Notes under the pieces: generated by a model
Seen by the model: only the letters and a program-made list of their open reading frames with translations
What the model was told of the DNA's origin: nothing
Database searches by the model: none
Origin: Methylobacter psychrophilus
Lineage (GTDB): Bacteria; Pseudomonadota; Gammaproteobacteria; Methylococcales; Methylomonadaceae
DNA: 64,000 nt
Reading direction: 5' to 3'
Assembly (NCBI RefSeq): GCF_025583945.1
Contig: NZ_JAOEGU010000017.1
Span: forward strand, 1 to 64,000
Part shown: positions 9,801-17,300 of the stretch, one piece after another
Position numbering within the stretch: the stretch's first letter is position 1
How the letters are laid out: each line of letters begins with the position of its first letter
Position numbers and translations under genes: made by a program

Positions 9801-10892
9801 ATGGGCGGTGAGTTATCGTTAATCAGTGAGTTTGACCAGGGTAGTTGTTTTAGCTTTGAGTTGATACTGGCCATATCATCGTTGTCCAGTCGGGACGGGG
9901 TTCCGGATGCTTTGGAATCTTTGGACTCGGTGCTGCAAAAACTTGGCCAACAACTAACAGGCTGCCGAATTTTGGTAGTCGAAGACAATGTGTTTAATCA
10001 GCAAATTATACAAGAATTTCTTGGTTTATCGGGCATCAGCGTTAATATTGCCAATGATGGTCAAGAGGCTCTACTGGCACTGAAGAATGCTGAATTTGAT
10101 GCCGTATTGATGGATATCCACATGCCTGTCATGGATGGCTTTGAAGCAACCCGCCAAATACGGGCTCTCCCAGGATTCTCGACACTGCCAATTATTGCCC
10201 TGACGGCTGGCGTAACCGAGGAGGAGCGAGGGCAATATCTGGCTGCCGGCATGGACGATTTCATCAGTAAACCCATTAATCCGGTCCAACTCCTGTCAAT
10301 ACTCGCCCACTGGCTAAAGCTTGCTGATATTCCGGCAATAGCGCTTGGCAAGGCCCCTTTACAAGAAGCCGTTGAGAAAGACCAGTTGACCGCCGTTAAC
10401 CCCGACATGACCTTGATTGAACCATCGTTACCTATAAAAGCCGTCAGTCTTACTGATAACTTACGGCCCCTACCTATGGATCGGGATATGTGTGTACTTA
10501 GAGAGCTGGTGGGTGACGATCCTGCTACTCTTGCCAAATTTCTGGGTTTTTTCCATGTTAGTGCGCTGAAAATCAGTGCCGACATAATAACCGCACTCAC
10601 TACGGGCCAAGCTATTGCGGCAAGCAACGCCGCTCATACCTTAAGTACTTCGGCACAAAGCGTTGGAGCGCTCAGATTGGGTGATCTTTGTCTGCAAATT
10701 GAAAAAGCCGGTAAGGACGGTCACGGTGATATCAATACTATACTCAGTGACTTGTTACCTGACTTTGAAGAAGAATGGGGCAGGGTCGAACAATATCTGC
10801 TTGCCTGGCCGGATGAACCAAATTACGACATACCCTATTTTTCTCACAACCATCGTCCTATGTTAACGACTGATAATAATGACCATCAATAA
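6831..10892 (+). CDS. Ethylene-receptor-like hybrid histidine kinase: ETR-type membrane domain, about 5 PAS, HisKA, HATPase, REC, HPt
   Basis: Residues about 28-118 form three membrane helices that align without gaps to the ethylene-binding domain of plant ETR1 at a +11 offset. Asp36, Tyr43, Ile46, Pro47, Ile73, Cys76 and His80 match ETR1 Asp25, Tyr32, Ile35, Pro36, Ile62, Cys65 and His69; Cys and His are the Cu(I) ligands (CGTSH here, CGATH in ETR1). About five PAS domains follow (roughly 145-775), then HisKA ([14 protein letters not shown], His797), HATPase, a receiver (Asp1095) and HPt (His1269). ETR1's N-terminal disulfide cysteines are absent, as in bacterial homologues. Homology to the ethylene-binding family is strong; ethylene or another small hydrophobic ligand as the actual signal is inference. 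The stop overlaps the next start by 14 bases. Confidence 0.9.
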   Translation: MYEQFILNLTGANGWMPHGFCIQWTPSILWSYVVADALIALSYYAIPLVLAYVAWRRKDLQFRRVYLMFCGFILACGTSHLLSIVLLWQPLYWLDAVLKVITAGLSVATAIYLIRLVPLALQQKTSAELENKLLHSFVKQSATELKMLNIQFYETFDNAPIGIINLSPKGIFLEVNQRISDFMGCCKEELVALTFEAIMPPADHAIVAQKMTWCLAGKISEFTLESCYLRQDGKQFWGNTLVKLIRHQDSSSNYFMAMIEDINQRKAAEAILQERDKLYFILNNTPALIGYWDKQLKNLFSNPAYTHWFDKTPEQIKGWHIRQVLGETLYAENLPFINAVIHGEPQKFDRHILCPQTGLEIHTQISYLPHIVNHEVLGFYVLGIDITDQERLTDANYYNLTLLKNLTRGVILTDINKQITYINPAFEKITGYSSEDMLGKSCAILQGEKTDPQQILRIREALSSLQPYQGELLNYRKDGSLFWTELTINPVYDRHGKLIHFIGFQHDISQRKYLEAQLKDNQKLLANLFAHVPGMVYQFKITPDGNLNFPFASDGIKDIYETTPEQVRESATAFIFNIMHPDDLNRMNSSIEESTRTLQPWQLEYRVNLPGKGLRWLSGHSQPERLKDGSTLWHGFIADITERKLLDNERDRLLQLIEESQDFISIADMQGQLTFINRAGFKMVGLPEQSTISGLKINDLHTEQAARRVLEEAVPVACMRGFWEGENTLLHSDGHEIPVSQLLLSHHQGATGSPTFLSTIMRDMTKSKQVERELREAKDNAEHLAQAKSDFLANMSHEIRTPMTAIIGFSQLALTKANSPEITAYLDKINSASTNLLGILNDILDLSKLGAGSVAIYPVLFDIDSLRDNLYNLFISTAEKKGLGFTVTVGTDIPRSLLGDKLRLEQVLINLLSNAIKFTASGSVTLNITLQQLQQSQARLLFSVTDTGIGISATDQNKLFQPFSQVDESITRRFGGTGLGLALSHDLVQLMGGELSLISEFDQGSCFSFELILAISSLSSRDGVPDALESLDSVLQKLGQQLTGCRILVVEDNVFNQQIIQEFLGLSGISVNIANDGQEALLALKNAEFDAVLMDIHMPVMDGFEATRQIRALPGFSTLPIIALTAGVTEEERGQYLAAGMDDFISKPINPVQLLSILAHWLKLADIPAIALGKAPLQEAVEKDQLTAVNPDMTLIEPSLPIKAVSLTDNLRPLPMDRDMCVLRELVGDDPATLAKFLGFFHVSALKISADIITALTTGQAIAASNAAHTLSTSAQSVGALRLGDLCLQIEKAGKDGHGDINTILSDLLPDFEEEWGRVEQYLLAWPDEPNYDIPYFSHNHRPMLTTDNNDHQ
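9518..10822 (+). repeat. 1.3-kb near-identical duplication, copy B
   Basis: Gap-free partner of 5413-6717, lying in the ETR-like kinase gene and covering its HATPase, receiver and HPt coding region. The N-terminal sensory parts of the two genes are unrelated, so only the transmitter and receiver modules are shared at this level. Confidence 0.85.
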
Positions 10893-13305
10893 TAAGCCAC
10901 TGGAACCAGCCAGTAAACTGGATTTGCTAGCCATAAGGCTAACCCGGGAACTCCCTACTGAGTTACGTGCTGAAATACAGGCTATATTCCAGGAATTGGA
11001 GACCTATAAGATCGAACTGGAAATACAGAACGAAGATTTGCGGCAAGCCCAAATCGCTCTGCAAGAATCCAGAGACCGTTATATAAATCTCTATGAATTT
11101 TGTCCTGAGGGTTATTTAACGCTGTCCGCTGAAGGTCGAATTGAAGAAATAAACCTGACTGCAACGGCGCTTTTTGGCATCGAACGTAACCAACTGCGGA
11201 ACCGGCATTTTGCTGATTTGGTTGCCTCTCATGACCGAGACCGCTGGCATCGTCTGCTGATAAGTATGCTTCAATACGAAGCCCTCGAAAGTATTGAATT
11301 ACAACTTCAATGCAACGAAAATGCCGTATTTGATGCGCATCTTAAAGTACTCAGTCTGTCTGCAGATGGCAATATCCAGACCATCCGTATTAACTTCAGC
11401 GATATTAGCAAGCTTAAAGAATTGGCATTACATCAGCAAAAAGAGGCCTTAAATAAAGCCGGTGCCTTGCAAAACGCAATTTTTAATAGCGCCAATTTCT
11501 CAAGTATTGCCACCGATGCCAAAGGTGTTATCCAAATCTTTAATGTCGGCGCGGAACACATGCTCGGTTATAGCGCTACCGAAGTAATTAATAAAATTAC
11601 GCCGGCTGATATTTCCGATCCACAGGAAATTATTGCCCGTGCGGCTGCTTTAAGTCTTGAACTGGGCACACCTATTAAACCGGGCTTTGATGGCCTGGTG
11701 TTTAAAGCGGCACGAGGCATTGAGGATATCTATGAGCTGACTTATATTCGTAAAGATGGTAGTCGCTTTCCTGCGATGGTGTCTGTCACGGCGCTACGTG
11801 ATCCCGAAGACAGCATTATTGGTTACCTGCTGATCGGTACCAACAATACAGAACGTAAACAGCTTCAAGAGACTATTCTGCTTAATAAAGAAAATGAAGC
11901 CAGGCTTTTGTCAGATAAAGAGCAAGCCGAATATTTATTAACCATAAAATCCCAATTTATCGCGACCATGTCGCATGAAATTCGCACGCCAATGAGTGCG
12001 ATTATGGGACTTTCCCAATTGGCGCTCAATCAGGCGCTGCCCACTGAAACGCAGAATTATCTGAAAAATATTACCGTAGCCTCCAGGAGCCTTATGAATA
12101 TTCTTAATGATATTCTGGATTTTTCAAAATTGGATGCCGGGCGTCTCGTCATTGAGTCAGTACCTTTCCCTCTTAATGATCTGCTGGATATACTCTACAG
12201 TCTATTTATTGACGCTGCCAAACAGAAACAACTGACCTTTAACATAGAGGTTGCATCCAATATCCCCTGCACCTTGATTGGCGACCGACTCAGGTTGCAA
12301 CAAATATTAAGTAATCTGCTGGGTAACGCGATCAAATTTACCGCGCAGGGCGAAGTCACTCTAAAAATCACGCTGATGCAAATTGATCTCTCACAAGTCC
12401 GCCTGTTATTTTGCGTGTCGGATACCGGTATCGGTATCTCTGCCGAGGATCAGGACAAGCTGTTCCAGCCTTTCAATCAGGTGGACGGCTCCATTACCCG
12501 TCGTTTTGGCGGCACCGGTCTTGGGCTGGCTATCAGTAATAATCTGTTGCAGTTGATGGACAGCGAATTTTCACTAACCAGCACGCTAGGGCTAGGTAGC
12601 TCCTTCAGCTTTGAATTGGCTTTGGGCGTATCGACTACGTCCATTCAATACCGCGTTACCGAACCTTCTGCAATAGTAAGTCCGACCTTGAATTATTATC
12701 AACAACTGGTTGGTGCCAGAATTCTGATGGCTGAAGATAACCTGCTCATTCAACAGGTTGTACGAGAATCGCTAATTCCCTCAGGTATCATCGTCACTAT
12801 TGCCAACAATGGTCAGGAAGCGCTGGATTTATTGGCACAGAGTAAATTTGATGGCATTTTGATGGACATTCACATGCCGGTTATGGATGGCCTTGAAACA
12901 ACGCAACGGTTACGTAGTCTGCCGGGTTTGGCAACACTACCGGTGATTGCGTTGACCGCTGGCGTAACTGAAGAGGAACAGGCGCAATGCCTGGCCGCAG
13001 GTATGAATGATTTTATCAGTAAACCCATTGATTTAACTCAGCTTCTGCTGGCACTGGCGCAATGGCTCAGGTCTGAGGGTGATATGAATACGCTGAGGCA
13101 GTGCGCCATTGAGCTTGACGAACTTATGCAAGAACAAGAATTTATTCCCGAAGCCTTGCTAAACACCATGAAGACACATTTGTCCCCTACGCAGCTTGAT
13201 CTGTTTAGCCGTCTACACCAGATGATCCGAGACCTTCGTTATAAAGAGGCACGCACCTTGCTTCATCAACTGATTTCACTATCCAATCCTCAGGAAACGT
13301 TATGA
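10879..13305 (+). CDS. Hybrid histidine kinase: coiled coil, 2 PAS, HisKA, HATPase, REC
   Basis: This 808-residue soluble kinase starts with a charged helical segment (about 25-70, rich in E, Q and L). PAS domains follow at about 70-185 and 195-335; the second has FSSIATDAKGVIQIFN, closely matched in the 1556-residue kinase. HisKA has [14 protein letters not shown] (His366), the HATPase has NLLGNAIKF and GGTGLGLAIS, and the receiver has Asp663 in LMDIHMP. There is no HPt histidine. Instead, residues about 733-803 carry a helical tail (ELDELMQEQEFIPEALLNT) that is also at the end of the 1556-residue kinase. It overlaps the preceding gene by 14 bases and ends in an ATGA overlap with the next, so three genes are probably translated together. 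Confidence 0.87.
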   Translation: MTINNKPLEPASKLDLLAIRLTRELPTELRAEIQAIFQELETYKIELEIQNEDLRQAQIALQESRDRYINLYEFCPEGYLTLSAEGRIEEINLTATALFGIERNQLRNRHFADLVASHDRDRWHRLLISMLQYEALESIELQLQCNENAVFDAHLKVLSLSADGNIQTIRINFSDISKLKELALHQQKEALNKAGALQNAIFNSANFSSIATDAKGVIQIFNVGAEHMLGYSATEVINKITPADISDPQEIIARAAALSLELGTPIKPGFDGLVFKAARGIEDIYELTYIRKDGSRFPAMVSVTALRDPEDSIIGYLLIGTNNTERKQLQETILLNKENEARLLSDKEQAEYLLTIKSQFIATMSHEIRTPMSAIMGLSQLALNQALPTETQNYLKNITVASRSLMNILNDILDFSKLDAGRLVIESVPFPLNDLLDILYSLFIDAAKQKQLTFNIEVASNIPCTLIGDRLRLQQILSNLLGNAIKFTAQGEVTLKITLMQIDLSQVRLLFCVSDTGIGISAEDQDKLFQPFNQVDGSITRRFGGTGLGLAISNNLLQLMDSEFSLTSTLGLGSSFSFELALGVSTTSIQYRVTEPSAIVSPTLNYYQQLVGARILMAEDNLLIQQVVRESLIPSGIIVTIANNGQEALDLLAQSKFDGILMDIHMPVMDGLETTQRLRSLPGLATLPVIALTAGVTEEEQAQCLAAGMNDFISKPIDLTQLLLALAQWLRSEGDMNTLRQCAIELDELMQEQEFIPEALLNTMKTHLSPTQLDLFSRLHQMIRDLRYKEARTLLHQLISLSNPQETL

Positions 13306-14207
13306 GAGATATTCAACAACGCCCCATTATACTCATTGTTGATGATATACCCGACAACATCAAGATTCTTGCGGAAGCGCTTCGTTCTGATTACCGGATT
13401 AAGGTGGCCAATAATGGCAGCGATGCTCTGGATCTGGCTGTACGTGTGCAGCCGGACTTGATTTTGCTGGATATCATGATGCCCGATATGGATGGCTTTG
13501 AAATCTGCCGACGCCTGAAAGAAAATGCCCGAACCCGTAAAATCGCCGTCATCTTCGTCACCGCCATGAGCCGTGAAACCGATGTAGATAAGGGACTTAA
13601 TCTGGGAGCGGTTGACTATATCATTAAGCCTTTCGTAATTCCGGTCGTCAAAGCCCGTATTCGCAACCACCTTCTCATCAAGCAACAAGCCGATTTACTC
13701 GACTCGCGGGCGTTGCTTGATGCGCTGACGCTTATTCCCAATCGCCGCTGTTTTGATGAAACTTTCGCAGTAGCATGGCAGCAAGCGAGCCGGAATAAAA
13801 CATCACTTTCGTTGGCGATAATTGAGGTGGATTATTTTAAGCACTATAACGACCATTATGGCCACGGTATCGGAGATAGCTGTTTAAAAAAACTGGCGGC
13901 TATGTTGGCCAACAGTCAAAAACACCCCGGCGATCTTATTGCACGCCTTGACGGTAATGCCTTTGCGGTTATCCTCCCTGACACCGATTCGGCCGCTGCC
14001 CGGCAAATTGCCGAAGGCTTGCGAGAGTGTATCCAGAACATGGGCCTGGCCCATGCCAAAGCAAAAGCCGGGGCAGTGGTTACTATTAGTGTCGGGGTAG
14101 CCACGCAAATGGCTATGCCAACTTATTTGTCCTGGGATGAGCTCTATGAGGCGGCAAACAGCGCGTTGTCCACGGCAACAGCCAATGGCGGCAATCAAGT
14201 CATGTAG
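13302..14207 (+). CDS. REC-GGDEF response regulator with degenerate (probably inactive) GGDEF site
   Basis: Residues 8-125 are a receiver domain (ILIVDDIPDN, phospho-Asp57 in LLDIMMPDMDG, Lys near 110). Residues about 135-300 have the GGDEF fold: DALTLIPNRR, then VDYFKHYNDHYGHGIGD, then SVGVA. The signature itself reads DGNAF at 217-221, so the metal-binding Asp/Glu pair and the first Gly of GG(D/E)EF are gone, and the RxxD inhibitory site reads HPGD. Diguanylate cyclase activity is therefore unlikely; a GTP- or protein-binding role is possible. The ATG overlaps the upstream kinase stop (ATGA), marking it as the likely phosphate acceptor of that kinase. A REP palindrome abuts the stop codon. 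Confidence 0.87.
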   Translation: MRDIQQRPIILIVDDIPDNIKILAEALRSDYRIKVANNGSDALDLAVRVQPDLILLDIMMPDMDGFEICRRLKENARTRKIAVIFVTAMSRETDVDKGLNLGAVDYIIKPFVIPVVKARIRNHLLIKQQADLLDSRALLDALTLIPNRRCFDETFAVAWQQASRNKTSLSLAIIEVDYFKHYNDHYGHGIGDSCLKKLAAMLANSQKHPGDLIARLDGNAFAVILPDTDSAAARQIAEGLRECIQNMGLAHAKAKAGAVVTISVGVATQMAMPTYLSWDELYEAANSALSTATANGGNQVM

Positions 14208-14252
14208 GTCGGGTTAGCGACAGCGCTTGTGCCCCAGAAGGTATAATCCGAC
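14208..14252 (+). repeat. REP-like palindrome, long-loop variant
   Basis: GTCGGGTTA begins at the base after the TAG stop of the REC-GGDEF gene and pairs with TAATCCGAC ending at 14252. Its internal sequence matches the variant at 4144. Confidence 0.7.
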
Positions 14253-14267
14253 ATTTTGCGCGAATGT

Positions 14268-14296
14268 GTCGGGTTACGGCTAGCGCCTAACCCGAC
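14268..14296 (+). repeat. REP-like palindrome, short form
   Basis: Same 29-base unit as at 3906, with TAGC as loop. It forms a pair (BIME-like arrangement) with the long variant at 14208. Confidence 0.75.
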
Positions 14297-14375
14297 CTAC
14301 AAAGTTATGACAACGTAGATACTTTAAGGCTTCCATGAAGGAAGTCTATTTTATTAATTAAAGAACACCAGAACC

Positions 14376-17300
14376 ATGCTTAAAGATAACCCGGGCCCTA
14401 CATTGCCTATAACCCATCCACCCCGCCAATCTTATCAAGGGTTGTTGCACATTATCGGCTTGGCTGTCGCTTACGTGATAGCCGGTAAACTCAGTTATTT
14501 TTCGGTAATTCCACCCGGCTATGCGGCAGCTATTTGGCCGCCAGCCGGTGTTGCCCTGGCGGCTATGTTGGTTTATGGCTACCGTGTCTGGCCTGGTGTC
14601 ATGCTGGGTGCGTTAATTGTTAACGGCTTGATCCCGGAAATGACCGGCTCGATTGCAGGAAATTTGCTGTCCGCACTGATAACCTTAGGTATTAGTACCG
14701 GTGCAACGCTGCAAGCGCTATCAGGCGCTTATTTGGTTAAACGCTTTGCCGGTTATCCCAACGGACTGATTCGGGCAAAGGATATTTTTCGCTTCTGGCT
14801 GGCTGGTGGCCTCCTGAGTGCCCTGATTAATTCGACGCTATCAGTGGCCCTGTTGGTCGCTGTCGGCACCACACCGGCAGCCAATTTTCCGGCAAACTGG
14901 GCAACTTGGTGGCTGGGCGATGCCTTAGGCATTATGCTCTTTACCCCACTAACGTTAGTCTGGCTATGCCAAACTGATTCAGCGTGGTGTAACCGGAAAT
15001 GGCTGATTACCCTGCCAATAGTCGTTATGTTTATGCTAACCCTGAGTGCCGCTTATTATGAAAATCAAAATAGCCGGCAGCGATTAATGCTGACGTTGGA
15101 CCAAGAGGCGCAAGCATTTAAAGTAGCGCTGGAAAACGAACTTTCTATTAATATCAATGCGCTACGTGCGCTTGGTAGTTTCTATAAAGCCTCAAACGCG
15201 GTTACCCGGGCAGAATTTAAAACCTTTACCACCGATGCCTTGAAGCAGTTACCTGGTATTAATGCGCTGGGCTGGAATGCCGCTATTTCCGGCACCCAAC
15301 GGGATACCTACGAGGCAACCATCAAAAGCGAAGGTTACCCAAACTTTGAGATTACCCAACAAGATGCCAACCAACAGCTCTTAACAGCGGAAAATCGCCC
15401 GGAATATGTTCCCGTCACCTTCATTGAACCCTATCAAGGCAACGAAAAAGTCTTGGGGTTTGATATCTACTCTAATGCCATACGGCGAGAGGCTGTTGAG
15501 CGAGCAAGGGCTAGCGGGGAGATTACCCTGACCGCCCGGATTATGTTGGTTCAGGAACAAAGTCGGGGCTATGGCGTACTCGCCATTATGCCCGTGTATG
15601 CCCAAGGCCGCGCACACCAATCCTTGGAAGAACGTCGTCAGCATGTGACCGGTTATCTCGTTGCCGTCTTTAAAATCGAGGCTATTATCGCGGCGACACT
15701 TAAAGCTTCACCGGCTGCCGGACTGTCCTATCGACTGGTTGACCAGAGTGCACCGGCCGCAGAGCAGTTACTGTTTGTAAACGACCAGACACAACCCTCA
15801 GCCAGAGTAGTTAAGACAAAAAGTTTTTTCAATAATCCAAAAGATCTGCTCAGTGCGACCAAGATTGCCATTGGTGGTCGAATCTGGCGACTTGAAATCA
15901 CCTTCACACCTGATTATATCGCCCAACACGGATCGGATAGCGCCTGGTTACTATTACTGTCGGGCCTGCTGTTGACCTGTCTGGTCAGTGCCTTCGCGTT
16001 GATGGCTTCTGGCCAAGGACGTTTGCTTCAGTTACAGGTAATACAACGTACCGCTGCGTTACAAGCCAGCAAGCGGCGCTTTGATTCCACGTTCAATGAT
16101 GCACCGTTCGCTATTGCCCATCTATCGCCACAGGGCGGTTGTTTGGAAATCAATCAATATTTTTGCGAGTTTATGGGGTATAGCCATGCCGAGGCGCTCA
16201 CCATACCCTGCCTGCAATTGATGCATCCCGATCATCACCAGCTCAATAATGAGAAAATTGCGCAATGCCTGAGTGGTGAAATATCAGGTTTTACGCTGGA
16301 TAATCAATATCAACACAAGCTCGGGCATCTGCTCTGGGGCAAGCTAACGGTAAAATTAATCCGTACTGAAGCAGGCAGGCCGGATTACCTTATTAAAATA
16401 ATTGAAGATATCACGGCGCGTAAAGCCGTTGAACAAGCGCTGGATAAAGCCGATATTTTAAAAAATGCAATTGTTAACAGTAGCACTTTTGCAAGTATCG
16501 CCACCGATGCCAAAGGCGTTATTCAGATTTTTAACTTGGGTGCAGAAAATATGCTCGGTTATCAGGCCGATGAAGTACTAAACCAGCTTACGCCGGCTGA
16601 TTTTTCCGATCACCAGGAATTGCTTACCCGTGCAATGACTTTAAGCGAAGAACAGTCAGCTTTTATTACCCCCGGCTTTGAAGCTTTGGGATATAAAGCC
16701 TCACGGGGTATTGAAGATATTTACGAGTTAACGTATATCCGTAAAAATGGCAGCCGCTTTCCGGCAATGGTCTCAATTACCGCGTTACGTAGTAGTAGTA
16801 TCATCATTGGTTACCTGTTGATTGCCATCGATAATACCGTCAAAAAACAGGCCGAAGAAACCATTAGAAGGCTGTCACTGGCAGTAGAGCAAAGCCCCAA
16901 TTCGGTAACCATCACTGACCTTAACGGCACGATTGAATATGTCAACGCGGCCTTTGTCAAAACCTCCGGTTATCATGCCGATGAACTTATCGGCAAGCAT
17001 CAAAAAATAATCGCATCCGGCAAAACGCCAGAGGCTGTCTATAACGATATGCGGGGTACTTTAAACCGGGGTGACGCCTGGCAAGGCGAATTTATCAACA
17101 AAAGCAAGGCTGGTGTTGAATACATAGAGTTAACCTGGATTTCGCCGATACGTCAGCCTGATGGCACCGTTACCCATTATTTGGGACTGAAAGAAGATAT
17201 CACCGAGCGCAAGCACAACGAAGCGATTATCGTGCTGGCTAAAGAACGGGCTGAGGCCTTGGCAAAATCAAAATCGCAATTTCTTGCCAATATGTCGCAC

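Noticed and set aside
10061-10627. 188-codon reading frame on the - strand
   Set aside because: Antisense to the receiver/HPt part of the ETR-like kinase. A similar shadow exists in the duplicated copy at 6049-6522, explained by the 1.3-kb identity.
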